Shown: positions 34,500-46,125 of the stretch, in pieces | Position numbering within the stretch: position 1 is the stretch's first letter | How the letters are laid out: each line of letters opens with the position of its first letter | Origin: Macrothele yani | Taxonomy: Eukaryota > Arthropoda > Arachnida > Araneae > Macrothelidae | DNA: 64,000 nucleotides | Assembly (NCBI GenBank): GCA_039090855.1 | Contig: CM076991.1 | Coordinates: forward strand, 102,622,021-102,686,020 | Reading direction: 5' to 3' | Made by a program: the position numbers and the translations under genes | The notes under the pieces: model-generated | Seen by the model: the letters and a program-made list of their open reading frames with translations, nothing else | What the model was told of the DNA's origin: nothing | The model's database searches: none

Positions 34500-35040
34500 A
34501 GCCATTCAATCAACTTCATACCAAATCAAATTAATAATATTGCGATTTTACTTAGGCACTAAATATTAGTTCATAGGTCATAGGCCTAGGTCTTTTTAAC
34601 AGTTTTTATTCTACCAATGTCATATTTACAAAGTTTACACATCAAGTCAAGTTAATAATATTTCGTTTTTACTTAGGCACTAAATATAAGTTCATAGTCC
34701 CTAAGCCTAGGCCTTTCTGATAGTTTTCATTTTACCGATGTTATGTTCACAATGATTACACATCTAGTGAAATTAATAATATTGCGCTTTTACTTAAGCA
34801 CTAATTAATTCATAGGGCCACGGCTTAGGTGCCTTGTAAAGATGGGAGAAATGATCCGTTGAGTGCCTTTTTTTAGGTTTTATAAAATGTTTATAAATGC
34901 CAAATATCTAAGTTGTAACTTAATACTTCTAAAGAAACCCATGGCATAGGTGCTCCGCAAAAAGCTGAGAAATGTTCCGTTGAGTGTCTTTTTCAAGGTT
35001 TATAAAATGTTTACAAATACCAAATACATGAGAATCATTT
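34500..35040. repeat. 121-bp tandem array, about 4.5 units
   Basis: TTAATAATATT recurs at 34531, 34652 and 34773 (spacing 121). TAGGTGC(C/T)(T/C) with GAGAAATGnTCCGTTGAGTG recurs at 34826 and 34947 (again 121). Units diverge towards the right. Confidence 0.85.
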
Positions 35041-35119
35041 TTCAAAAGGATATAAAGAGGAGAATAACTTAATTTGTTATTTCTTTCTTAAAACTAAAAA
35101 AGAAAGTGGTCGTTGGTAG

Positions 35120-35750
35120 GGTGATAATATCAGACGAATCGACATTGGACTAATCGTACCGTTGGACGAATCAGCATTGGACTTATCGTACATTGGATGA
35201 ACAGTCCATTGGAATAAACGACATTGAACCAATTGTCCTTTTGGAAGATTGTCCAATGCCGTTAAGAATTGGTCGTTGGTAGGATGATGCCATCGGACGA
35301 GTAGGCATTATACTAATCGTACCATTGGACGAATCGGCATTAGACCAATCGTACCATTGGATGAATCGACATTGGACCAATCGTACCATTGGATGAATCG
35401 GCATTGGACCAATTGTACCATTGGACGAATCGGCATTCGACCAATCGTACCATTGGATGAATCGGCATTGGTCCAATCGTACCATTGGATGAATCGGCAT
35501 TGTACCAATTGTACCATTGGACGAATCGGCATTGGACCAATCGTACCATTGGATGAATCGGCATTGGACCATTGGATGAATCGGTATTGGACTAATCGTA
35601 CATCGGACGAATAGTCCATTAGACTAAACGGCGTTGGACCAATCGTACCAGTGGATGAATCGGCATTGGACTAATCGTACATCGGACGAATAGTCCATTA
35701 GGCTAAACGGCGTTGGACCAATCGTACCATTGGATGAATTGTCCATGACC
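35120..35750 (+). repeat. 32-bp minisatellite, about 17 units
   Basis: Repeating TTGGACCAATCGTACCATTG + GATGAATCGGCA, 32 bp per unit, cleanest at 35320-35580. The period is not a multiple of three, so three units make a 32-codon cycle. All minus-strand frames stay open over long stretches, giving spurious ORFs up to 129 codons. Confidence 0.95.
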
Positions 35751-36514
35751 GGGAAGGAGTCTAGTATAGTAGAGCAGATCTTCCAGGGTACAACAACTAT
35801 CTGCTGAATTCAACTGGGGCCAGGAGCAGCCCATTTCGGCTCGAACCATGAGTAAGGAATTTAGAAAATTGGGTCCTGGAAGTCGTCTGTCAGTTCGTGA
35901 GAATTGCCAAATACGCCGTGAACAAATAGCATGGCAATACAACAAGTGGTGTGGTCAGATGAATCCAGCTGAAATTGTTTTGTATTAATCCCCGGCAGAG
36001 AGTGTAGCGAGAACCACGTAAGCAATGGACTCAGCCTGCCTTTTGAGCACAAATCAAGCTTTTGAGCACAAATCAAGCATTTGTGGCCACAGAACATGTA
36101 ACATCCATTCATCCATGCCAACAGAACATTCTATGAGACATGTTCTGTTGGCGTGGACTTGGTCTCCTGATACCAGCCGAAGTCAGACGGCATCCAGAAA
36201 ATATTTGAGTATTGTAGCGGATCAAGTGCACTCTGCAACAATGCACGTTTTTATGCATGTGGTGGCGAGTTTATGGATGCCAATGCAACAGCGCATCGTG
36301 CCAGAGTCACGCAAGAATAGTTTGATGAACACGAGAGTTTCTATAATCTTCCCTGTTCTCCACAGTCACCAGATCTCAATCGTATTAAAAATGTGTGGGA
36401 CATTCTGGAAAGAGTTGTTCGGTGGCGACGTCCTCATCCGTCAACAATAACTGAGTCGTGCGATGTTTTGCGGCAGGAATGTTTATCTTTGGGCCCTAAC
36501 AAACTTAAGCACCC
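35745..36514 (+). pseudogene. Tc1-like transposase relic
   Basis: Fragments in different frames read VVWSDESS (near 35950, first catalytic Asp), NATAHRAR-type sequence near 36280 (second Asp motif weakened), and SPQSPDLN..IKNVWDILE near 36360-36410, in which the third acid is Lys (AAA) instead of Glu. It ends around GPNKLKH near 36510. Many stops and frameshifts; no terminal repeats recognised. A family-2 SINE has inserted directly at its 3' side. Confidence 0.75.
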
Positions 36515-36915
36515 CTGAGCAGCGGATGGCTTAGTGGTTAGTGAATCAGACTATCAATGCAAGGTCCTCAGGTTCGAACCTGGGCTGATCTTGCAGAGAT
36601 AGTGTGATTTACTAACAATCGCTGAATATCCGCCGTGCATCGGAGGAGCACGGTAAGTGACGGCCCCTAGGCTAGACCCACTGGTTAAATGGGTATCCTT
36701 TCCTATGCCCCCCCTGAAATTCTCTCACCCCTCTGTGTGCAATATCGTACTTGTACGGTGGCGCCATCTATTGTACTCTAATCTCACTACAAACTGTTCT
36801 GTCAAAAGTTCTGTTTCTGTGTCCTGCCCAAAAGGCGATCTCGCTGTAGGTGGCTGGGACCTAAACTCTACTTACTGTGGACGGAAGTCCTACAAGAGAA
36901 TGACAAATACTGTGG
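36515..36915 (+). mobile_element. tRNA-derived SINE, family 2, copy 2
   Basis: Same head, central domain (AATATCCGCCGTGCATCGGA) and tail as the copy at 32167. It has a ~30-bp deletion in the tail (near 36805). The 10-bp duplication CTTAAGCACC flanks it (36505-36514 and 36916-36925). Confidence 0.95.
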
Positions 36916-36925
36916 CTTAAGCACC

Positions 36926-38445
36926 TCGTGCCGAGTCGCATACTTGCTGTCATTACTTAAAAAAACGGCACTATTCGAAAATAAATATAGGTTCATATCT
37001 TTTTGTTTTCTTTTATGGCCTGTGTGTGTAATTTTTGTTAGCTAAACAGCTTGAAAATGATATTTTTTTCGATTCACTTCACTGTGAATGAAAATTTTAA
37101 GGGTAGCTTTTCCCTTGCACTAGGGATGGATAAATATTTGTTTCAAATGCAAGAAAAAAACCTCAATGGATATGTTAGATACTCGCTTTAATAAGAAATG
37201 AAAGAGTATTGATTCTTTATTAAAGCGAACTTCCTAAAAGAAGCCGTTCGAACGATTTGGGATATGAATATAGTCCTAAACTTCGGATGAGTTGGCATTC
37301 CCGTCGTAGTAGACTCGAAGACGTATTTCTATAAAATACATAGGATAAGGGCCAATGCATTAGTTCGACTTTAGTCGCAAACTAACTTCACTGGTGTCAA
37401 GTGAGCATATGAAATCAGACACATCAAATTGAATATCAATTTGTTTGTTTTTTTAAGTTTTTGTAACCTCGTAAAAGTTCAAATGGGCTACCAGAGTGGG
37501 GCAATTGGTTAACAGCCAGTATCATTCCTGTGTGGTACGGCGACTGTTGAGAGTTCAGTTCCCGTTGTTATCAACAACATTTTCCCGGGGAATTCCCTCG
37601 AATGCGTGAATCTATCCATTGAAAAGAAAGCTTCTGCGCAGTTTACGACGGCGGACCTCGTGATTCGTATTTCACCCAGCATTGGGTTCTCCACCCAATC
37701 TGAGGGACTCCTGGTAGAATATCCAAAGAATGTGGCTTCGGTTTCTTTAATAGATAAAAAAAAACACATTTATTTAGTGGAAATTAATGGAAAAAACAGG
37801 GTGAATGCTTCTACTCAGAGTACCTTGGTTGTCCAACGTCATGTATTTTATTCTCTTACGTACCTTACCTCTCCTGTTAAACTGAATGCGTATACTTCCT
37901 GTAAAGACAAAGCGCCTATGAAACTTCGTTCTTTCCTTATTGACTACACTTTTATTTTTTACTTCTTAGCATATTTTTCCCCACACGTATATCGGGATGA
38001 GAAGTCACCACTGATAAAAGCAAAAACGCGATAAATGATTCAGAAGATTTCCTTGACTTGCATCATTCGGAAAGTATGACAATAGGATTTAATTTTTTTT
38101 TCTAGTATGACAGACACATCACCGATTCTGCGAAGTCATAGTGACGTAACTGCTGCAATACTCGCTCAATTAGGCGTCGCAGGACGGCGTTAAAGAACTT
38201 CTGTAGCAGGAAATATCCATCAGATGCAAAGTTTATGGCGTTCAAAATCGTTCCTGAAATGGGTTTCAAAGTTGACCGCAAGCTGGCAAAAATGAAGGTC
38301 GCGAAGCAAAACATTTTTGAAATAATTCGTTTTCCTTGGTTTCTAACGATTGTATACTGCCATAACGTAATGCTTAATTTATATGTTAAACTCATTTTAT
38401 CTTTTTAATAAAAAGAAACTGTACACCAATAACACTTTAAATACT
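36926..38445. other. Unassigned stretch with a tRNA-like motif
   Basis: A box A-like TGGGGCAATTGGTTAACA (about 37497) and box B-like GAGTTCAGTTCCCG (about 37551) are correctly spaced, followed by a GC-balanced segment to 37730. This is a possible SINE relic of another family. The ORF at 37606-38034 (142 codons) has no recognised domain. Confidence 0.35.
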
Positions 38446-39895
38446 ACCAGTAATCCGAATTTCTTGGCGTAGAATATAAATCAAAGTTTCCAAGCTTTCA
38501 CACATCTACCTGATGGCTTTTTACATATTCTGTTCTACCCGATAACTTCCAACAACCTAACGCTCCGAGTGGACATGTTGGTCGAAAGACTCCAATTTTC
38601 CTTATCATTCAAACACAAGAATAAGCTGGATCTCTTGAAATCATCCCAGAATCAAAATCGTAAATATTTCAGCATTCCATTCGTCAATATTTCTAAGCGG
38701 ACGCTCACTGTGGAGGATACTAAAGTTTTGGAAATAGGACCAAAGTTCTGTTTCCGTTCGAAACAGAATCCCAAAAGCGTCGTTTCTGAATTTGAGAACA
38801 TAATTTCGTGAGTTCCGGAAGGCACCAAACATGAACTACGCTAATTGTGCTGCTCTGGGCTCAGATCGAAGTACAATCATAAAGAAGTGCTTGGTAATTT
38901 TAAAATTTCGAGGACGATTTCGAATCTTCGAAATGACAGCTCAATAGTGTTGACGCTAACGGATAAATTCGGCCAGATAGCTATTATGGACAAAGCGGAA
39001 TACAATAAAAAACTAGAGGATTTTATATCCGATTCTGGATCTACGGTCACACGAACAAACCCTCTAAATTATTGGGTTACACGTGCACAACGATCTGCAA
39101 GACTACCGGCTCTTCCAGAAGATCTCAAGAAAGTCGCCAAATTACCACCTGGCCCTCAGATCCCAAACTCTTTGGAAGACTTAAACACCACAAGCCCGGC
39201 AATCCACTGAGATCGATTGTGTCCAGAAGGTCCGCCCCGACGTACCATTTAGAGAAGGCTTTACCCAGATTCTTGACTAGACATCTACCTGAATCGGACT
39301 TCGTTTTAACTTTAGATTTTATCACGAAAACCAAGCAACTCGCTGTTCGACAACATGATATTATTGGCAGTTTTGACGTGGTATCACTTTACCCATCGGT
39401 CTCCGTGCCGGAAGCCGTCAGAACATTGAAAGAGGCTATTCCTAATTCATCAGTTTATTCGGAAGAGTCTTGTCTCAGCATCTTCGAATTAATGCGCTTG
39501 GTCTCAAATTCCAGCTACTTCAGTTTCAAAGGGAAAGTTTGTAAGCAAGTAAATGGCGCTTCGATGGGATCTTCGCTTTAAGCCGTCCTCGCGGAAGCAA
39601 TACTTCGCCCCACTGAACATATATTCACCAACATCACCCCAAGGCCTACCACCTGACTGCAATATGCGGCCGACGTATTTTTTTTCATATGGCCTCACGG
39701 AAAGAAGACTCTCCCATCTTTCCTCGATAAAGTCAATTATATACACCCTACGATCAATCTCACTATGGAGCTTGAGCGCAGTAGTAGATTACCTTATCTC
39801 TACGTCTTTGTGAGAAAAAACGCATGACAACCGCCTTCATACGGAAGTCTATTATAAACCCACCTCCGTTCCCATCCTGATGATATCAACCTAAG
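38446..39895 (+). mobile_element. Canonical Penelope-like element relic (Poseidon/Neptune style)
   Basis: It starts with a terminal-repeat segment (ATCCGAATTTCTTGGCGTAG, CAAAGTTTCCAAGCTTT) matching the palindrome at 33301-33552, and then an RT pseudogene. No GIY-YIG is seen after the RT, which is truncated. Confidence 0.75.
38569..39850 (+). pseudogene. Penelope-like reverse transcriptase pseudogene
   Basis: Segments in several frames: LTLTDKFGQIAIMDKAEYNK (start of the RT domain, 38950-39010), KLFGRLKHHKPGNPLRSIVS (39160-39225), motif A GSFDVVSLYPSV (39365-39400), motif B CKQVNGASMGSS (39540-39575, Ala where Pro is usual), then WPHGKKTL and LTMELERSSRLPYL (39690-39800). Frameshifts lie near 38840, 39150 and 39580, and the YxDD motif is destroyed (AADVFF). 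Inactive. Confidence 0.85.
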
Positions 39896-40108
39896 CAAGC
39901 TGTGCTTCCTTTTTCCTGTTATTTGGCTGTAACTTTTCAAAGAATACAGATAATTGAACAAACTTTGTTGCATTACATTCTTGCTGAAATTATCTTTTCA
40001 TATATATATAGTTTTATGGTATTACTAAAACAAAAATGGTGTTATGAGCCATAAAACGTCAAAAATACAGTTTTTCCAAAAGGTTTCCACAATTTTGGCC
40101 GCTACTGT
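39896..40108. other. Unassigned stretch
   Basis: AT-rich; nothing recognised. Confidence 0.4.
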
Positions 40109-40167
40109 ATGCTCTCACTGCTATCTGCCTTTATCTCATGCGCGTCCTGCGGGACACGCACGTCACA
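40109..40167 (-). mobile_element. tRNA-derived SINE, family 3, leader fragment
   Basis: Only the 5' leader survives (minus strand: TGTGACGTGCGTGTCCCGCA, then GGACGCGCATGAGATAAAGG). It shows that the leader is part of the repeat and not of the tRNA-like body. Confidence 0.75.
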
Positions 40168-41062
40168 TGAGATCCATCGCAAAAGTTTAAGCGCAAATAA
40201 GTGTCGACGGTAAATGAAAGGAACTGTAACCGGGGCTTACATATTTATTAAACCACCAATACCGAACTTACTGCTGAACAAAATCAAAGGAACCCTCCGC
40301 GCAGGGTGCATTAATAGAATTCAGCTCCAAGCCCTGTAACAGAACACCGGCACTGAAATGCAAATGAAACACTTCGAATTGTGACACACTACTTAATGCG
40401 AAAAAAATATATGTGATGGATATAATTATTCGTAGTTATAGAGTGAAAGGATGAGAATCTATATATCTCAAAAATTTAGATTCGACGGAAACGTTTTGCA
40501 TAAAAGACCATTATTAGACATGTATTTCCAGCCACCTGTATCAGTTAAAAAAAAAATGTTTCTCCATGGAATAAAATAAATTCTGCAGTTTCCGGTTAAT
40601 ACAATTTTAATTTAATAGTTAATTACCTATTCATGGTATGAAAATTAATCAGTATGTTGATTTCGGTCTTCCTTGAGGGATTTTCCTTCGAAGTTTACAA
40701 AAAACATTTTGTCCGATTTTTTTAATTGCATAAACTAGAGGAAACGAAAACTGTGCCTCACTATGTAAAGGATACTTTTGTCGAATTTCAACCAAATCGG
40801 CTACAAACTGTTTTTTTTTTTTTTTTAGTCACAGCTTCGAAATATCAAATTTCGAAATTTCGTCTTGTTCGGCTAAACAGTTTTGAGTTATTTCATTCTA
40901 CAATAAAATAACGAAAAAAAAAAAAAAAATACCATCCCGAGTGTACCTCCTGATTTGGTGCCATTAAAAGTACCAAAAGCATAGACACTCTCGGGATAAA
41001 TATATACATTAATTTACCGGAGTAACTAAAATTTCTCTAGTCTTTGCTGGATTTACAAGTAT
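40168..41062. other. Unassigned stretch
   Basis: AT-rich with poly-T and poly-A runs at 40811-40826 and 40914-40929. No gene recognised. Confidence 0.45.
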
Positions 41063-41215
41063 CTACGGCCTCTTGAGTTGCCCGTCTCTTATGTAGGGCC
41101 ACTGGCTCCAGGTAAGGCGGAGAGTCAGTGCTTTAAATCAAACACAACACCCATGCTTCACGGGGATTCAAACCCGGACCATCGCTGACGAATGGTCACG
41201 GTGCCATCATGATCA
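41063..41215 (-). mobile_element. tRNA-derived SINE, family 1, decayed copy
   Basis: On the plus strand GGCCACTGGCTCCAGGTAAG, AAACACAACACCCATGC and GGGGATTCAAACCCGGACC match the reverse of family 1. The head is eroded and no target duplication was found. Confidence 0.7.
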
Positions 41216-41217
41216 TG

Positions 41218-41525
41218 ATCATATGTAGAGGATTTTCGGAAGGGAGTGTCTGACCGCAGGTGTTAAACAACCCTTAAAAATAAGAAGCTAGGAGATTTCG
41301 GCTAGAGTGACCGATAGGAAAGTGACAGGGAAGCGAGGTAGAAAGGGGGAGGAAGACGCCCGTATTTATTACCGGGGTGCCAGTACCCGGGGTCCGACGG
41401 CTTAACGTGCCCATCCGACGCACGGCGGATATTTAGTGGATCGAGCGTTCGTACCTGCCTGGGATCGAACCTGAGGTACTTTCCGTGGCAGTCACGAACG
41501 TTGCCCACTAGGCCACCTGCGGCCC
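41218..41525 (-). mobile_element. tRNA-derived SINE, family 5, unit 1 of a duplication
   Basis: Minus-strand head GCCGCAGGTGGCCTAGTGGG (box A), box B GGTTCGATCCCAGG, then a central domain ACTAAATATCCGCCGTGCG..., and tail ATCTCCTAGCTTCTT. The central domain matches that of family 2 although head and tail differ. The same segment with its flank is repeated 332 bp downstream. Confidence 0.85.
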
Positions 41526-41549
41526 ATATGTTTTCAGAAGAAAATGATT

Positions 41550-41840
41550 ATCATATGTAGAGGATTTTAGGAAGGGAGTGTCTGGTCCTAGGTCTTAAAC
41601 AACCCTTAAAAATAGGAAGCTAGGAGATTTCGGCTAGAGTAACCGATAGGAAAGTGACAGGGAAGCGAGGTAGAAAGGGGAGGAAGACGCCCTTATTTAT
41701 TACCGGGGTGCCAGTACCCGGGGTCCGACGGCTTAACGTGCCCATCCGACGCACTACGAATATTTAGTGGATCGAGCGTTCGTACCTGCCTGGGATCGAA
41801 CCTGAGGTCCTTTCCGTGGCAGTCACGAACGCGGCCCAGG
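41550..41840 (-). mobile_element. tRNA-derived SINE, family 5, unit 2 of a duplication
   Basis: About 95% identical to the preceding copy, including the non-SINE-like flank ATATGTAGAGGATTTT. The pair therefore arose by tandem duplication and not by two insertions. The tRNA head is cut at its 5' end. Confidence 0.85.
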
Positions 41841-43477
41841 GTGCCATTTTCTTTGACGAGCAGCGTATAAGGATAAAAATTATACCCAATTTTGATTCCC
41901 CGTCCGTTCTTGTTGCGACATTTTGCCACAATAATAAATTGCAACGAAAATCTGTGTTACTATATGAGAAATACGTTTATAAGAATCGTTCGAGCAAAAA
42001 ATGAGTGTTTAAAAAAAAAAATTCATTTGCTCAGAATTTTCAGCGATGTCATCCAAGTTAGTGACGGTTCAGGTACGGTATACTGAAAAAGTCAGTATAA
42101 ACTCGAGATTTGATGAAAGCGAAAATTGTTTCGCTTCATGAAATAATGCTCCGAAACAGAAAGGAATTGACGCTGTGATTCGCTGCAAAAGCGATTTTCC
42201 CAGCAGGTTGACGTTTGCAGTAAAATCTGCTATCTGATGTGATGTGTAGCTGCTGGGTCGAAGTCCGTCCTGTGGGACTTCACTGGGAAACGTCCACCAA
42301 GTCCCAGAGGACTAGCGCCAGGAGGTCGGAGTATGTCTCTCCGACTTGTACCAATCTTTGCAATACACGAAGTTGTGTTAAGTCGCCTTCGAAGCCATCA
42401 ACCAACCGAAACGATTGCCAAGTATAGCGAACTTGATAAAACGAGATTTTTTTGTTGTTTCTAGCCAGCTCGCTAAAGCCCCTTTCCCTTTCACTTCGAT
42501 TTCTTTCTTTTTTTACTTTTTTTTTTTTTTTTGTTGGAATAGTAGACTCTCTGCAGGGTAAACAACACGAAATGGCTTGCGCAGAAAGTACGCCCATTAA
42601 GATTGGAGCTTATAGTGAGGATTTTGTTCTTTCCCCCCAGGAGAGCTATTACAGTGTCATCGACCATCCAATTCCGACTCTAGCTAATGAGTTAAGGCTG
42701 TTTATTTGGCTTCTGTTTTTATGTTTACCGACGTTTGTGTTTCCTCCGACCCGACGCGTGCGCTTTTCTTCCTGATTTAAGCGAGAATAATAGACCTTCG
42801 GATAGGAGATATAGACTATGTTAATTAAAAGACTTCTCTTCTGGATCTTGTTTGACGTCTGCCTCCGTGCAACAGTGTAATCACAAAGACCCGAGAATGC
42901 AAGGCCCCTTGCTGGATAACAAAGGACTTTTCCACAACTGTATCTCTTTAATTTCTTGTCGTCGTTCATTTTATTTTGGATCTTTTGTAATCTTTTGTTG
43001 TCTTTGCACGCTGTGTTTCGGTCTTTTGTCGTTTTTCCTGTTCATTCGCTGCATGTTGAAATAACTTTTAGAAGAAAAAAAAAATGTAATTTCCATGAAG
43101 ACATTTTGTATTTTTTTATAAAGTTAGTCTTGTATAATAAATATCGTAAAGCGTGAGAATAAAGCGTAATAGATTTTGTTAAAAGACAAAATACGCATCG
43201 TGAAAAAGGTTTATATAAGAACAATAAACCATCAAGAACGAAATGCAACCATGGAAATCAATTAATAAGTTTGAATTCTATTTAAATTCGCTGTTTCTAA
43301 TTTTCTCATAAAACAGCATTGATTTTAAAAGTGTCGTTGCCATTTGTGAAAGACGCTGCTCTTTCAAACATTCACACAATGCCGGTTTTAGGGCAGCACT
43401 ACTGCAAATGGCGATAAGTTCAGTGGGTCGACAAGCTATTTTTTTTTATTCTTTTCTTATTGCGGAATAGTAGAGCA
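41841..43477. other. Unassigned stretch
   Basis: No transposon, repeat or gene recognised. ORFs of 60-107 codons overlap on both strands without domains. Confidence 0.45.
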
Positions 43478-43527
43478 TACAGGGTGATTCAAAAGTCCTT
43501 AGACCAACTTTAAGGGTAAGTCAGGCA

Positions 43528-43965
43528 CAGTGGCGTAGGAACGCTTTTGATTTAGGGGGCTACAAGCTCATGAAACTTACATCTCAAGGATTAAGCCATC
43601 TATGGATTGTTGGCTTGATTTATTTTAATTCTTAATTGCTTGGTCCATTGTGTATACCCGTGGGCTAGAGATTCTGCCGACGGTTCTGACTGGGGAGGAA
43701 ATTTCTCACTGTCGTTGGCCCACAAAATGACAAAAGTTGCAATTTAAATATAGTTTGAATATTTCCATATAACAGGATGACCCCCTCCGAATTTTTTTTG
43801 GGGGGTAGTATATTAGAGTTTTTTTTATAAAATACGTACACTGATCAGGAATTCATCCGAATGAACATTGTTATCATCATATTATAATTAATTATTACCA
43901 TTATTATTTTTATTGCTGACAAAAAGTTCACATTATTAATTTCTCATCAGAAAATGAATGAAGAA

Positions 43966-43998
<33 letters not shown>

Positions 43999-44918
43999 TT
44001 CTCTCTTGTTAATTTTTGTACTTTTTTTTCCATTAAAATATTGAGCAGGGACAAGTCAATTTCTGTCAGCAGGGTTTGGAAAAGAGGGATTTCTCAGGAA
44101 ATGTTATATAACTCTTTACAAGAACGAATTAAATTTCTTATCATTTTTGTTTACGTTAATAAAGTAAAACCGCAGTAAGATAAAAAACAGCTTTATCCGC
44201 GAAGATAGTACCATTGAAGCATTATGAAGTCTACATTAAAAACTTTGAACGATACATAGGCTGACAATTGATGTAAAAAGCACATTGGTCTGGTGCAAAA
44301 CTAAATGATGGTGGAGATATCGAGGAATTGGAGTTCTATGAGTGGTATGTGAAATCCGTAATGCTCTTGTTGTATTGCTACAGATCTTAAGGCAGAAAAC
44401 AATTTTAGTGCCGGGGCTGCGGGCGCTGAAATGTCCACTTGCGCATTAATTTTTTTTTTTTTTTTTTGTTTAAAGTGCAGAAAGGACGACCTGATCAAGA
44501 TGCATGGAATTTTAAGAGAAAAGAAACACTGATCACAAGTATGTTATCAAGCCCTAGCCCTACCATATGCTGTTTGAAGTTATTAACAAAAACCTCGCAC
44601 TCGTCGTTTCCCTGCGGAACTAATTTGCTGGAGTTTCCCAGATGGTTGGCCAGTTTTTGGTGGATAAAAAGCCTCCCACTACAAGCTTCGGATATACAAA
44701 AAAAAAAAAAAAAAAACAGATGACCCGTGATATTTCTTTGAAAAAAAAGAGAATAAAAAAAAAGTACCATTTAAATTTTACAGTTCACTCTTTATGAATG
44801 CTTGGTTTGTGTTTGCTCATATCTGGGGGAGTGGGGGGTACTGTAAACATTAATGTACCCCTCTCCAAAATTTGGGGGGTACATTGTACCCTTGTACCTC
44901 CCCGTTTCTACGCCACTG
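43528..44918. mobile_element. hAT element nested in the mariner-like element
   Basis: Inverted ends CAGTGGCGTAGGAACG and CGTTTCTACGCCACTG lie inside an exact 8-bp duplication GTCAGGCA (43520-43527 and 44919-44926), diagnostic for hAT. The interior of 1.39 kb has only short ORFs with no recognised transposase, so it is non-autonomous. Poly-T/A runs at 43966-43985, 44450-44467 and 44699-44716 break it up. Confidence 0.95.
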
Positions 44919-45204
44919 GTCAGGCATACAAACTCTCAAGTCTTTTTGACAAGAGAACGTGTGATCGCAAACGCAACGGACGACCGCTAGAGGGGCTCTT
45001 TGACAGTGAATTAACCAAAAGAAAAGGATACCAGATAAAGTGTACAACACAGATTTAATGCAATAAAGTTTTACAATAACACAACAACACAGGTACAACA
45101 GAGGTTTACAGGTTCAAGTATGAATAACAACAGTGCAATGACAAGTAGTACGTAGTATTACAGTTACATGTATCAACAACATACCTTTTACAGTACCTTA
45201 ATAC

Positions 45205-45945
45205 TTAAAGTAAGTGTTCAAAGGATTTGCCGTCCGAAGCGATACACACTTCTCAACGTCGACGCATGGACAGTCGTACACTTTCAAAGATGCCAGGCCT
45301 CTCACGAATCCGTGCAGCTGCTTCAATGACTCTCGGCCGCTCCGGTGGCGCAGTGGTCTAAGGCGCTGGCCTATGATCTTTCGTCAGTAAGGGGTCCGGG
45401 TTCGAATCCCGGTGAGGCATGGTTGTTGTGTTTGTCTTACGGCACTGGCTCTCTCCCTTCCCTGGAACCAGTGACCCTAAATTAGGGACGGGCGACTGCT
45501 TATATAGCCCATTGAGTTGCTCACGGTGGTCGTTAAACCTCCATTCAAAAAAAAAAAAAAAAAAAAAAAGAAGATGACTCTCGCGACGAGATCTTCGTCG
45601 GTCGTCACAGGGGTTTCGTAAACAAGATTCTTCGTGTATCCCCACAGGAAGAAATCAAGGGGAGACAAGTCAGGGGGATCGTGGAGGTCACATGAAGGGG
45701 CCGCCTCGGCCGATCCATCTCGCTGGGTAAGTTGCATCGAGATAGTGCCGCAGAATCTGACTGAAATGTACGGGCGTCCCGTCGCGCTGAAACCACATGT
45801 TACGGCGAATACCTGCCGGGACGTCATGGAGTAAATCTGGTAAAACATCCTCCAAAAATATTCGATATGTTCTCCCGTCGATCTGTGGTGGCAGAATTTA
45901 TGGACCGAGCAAACAATATCCCACAATGCCTGCCCAAACATTTAC
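45205..45945 (-). pseudogene. Mariner-like (IS630-type) DDE transposase, C-terminal part
   Basis: Minus-strand reading includes ILRHYLDAT-type sequence, DPPDLSPLDFFLWGYTKNLV with the terminal catalytic Asp context, and ETPVTTDEDLVARVI. It is interrupted by the SINE at 45336-45573. Beyond the SINE it resumes with EAAARIRERPGIFESVRLSM and ends SDGKSFEHLL at 45205. A stop (TGA) lies in the last part, and the N-terminal DNA-binding half is deleted. This form, with PLDFFLWG, is common in arthropod genomes. Confidence 0.85.
45336..45573 (+). mobile_element. tRNA-derived SINE, family 1, copy C
   Basis: Head GCCGCTCCGGTGGCGCAGTG, box B GGGTTCGAATCCCGG, standard body and a 23-bp A-tail. The 10-bp duplication ATGACTCTCG lies at 45326-45335 and 45574-45583. 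It splits the transposase pseudogene. Confidence 0.95.
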
Positions 45946-46125
45946 TCACTCGCTTGCGAAGAGTCCCCTCTAGCGGTCGTTCGTTGCGTTTGCGACCACA
46001 AGTTCGTGTGTAAAAAGGACTTGTGTTTGTATGCCTGACCTACCCTTAAAGTTTGTCTAAGGACTTTTGATTCACCCTGTATACAGTTAGCCGTAAGAAG
46101 GCGAAGAGTGCAAGCGCCAGCCATC

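Larger units (their letters stand above)
43480..46079 (-). mobile_element. TA-flanked mariner-like element carrying two nested insertions
   Basis: The ends CAGGGTGATTCAAAAGTCC (43480) and GGACTTTTGAATCACCCTG-like (to 46079) are inverted over about 48 bp, with TA outside on both sides. A hAT element (43528-44918) and a family-1 SINE (45336-45573) lie inside. The residual transposase is on the minus strand. Without the insertions the element is about 970 bp, so it is also internally deleted. Confidence 0.9.

Noticed and set aside
35183..35619. Overlapping ORFs of 74-129 codons on both strands
   Set aside because: The 32-bp repeat lacks stops in several frames; the peptides are periodic and without domain similarity.
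37606..38034. 142-codon plus-strand ORF as a host gene
   Set aside because: No recognisable domain, low-complexity ends and overlap with a tRNA-like repeat; not supported as a gene.
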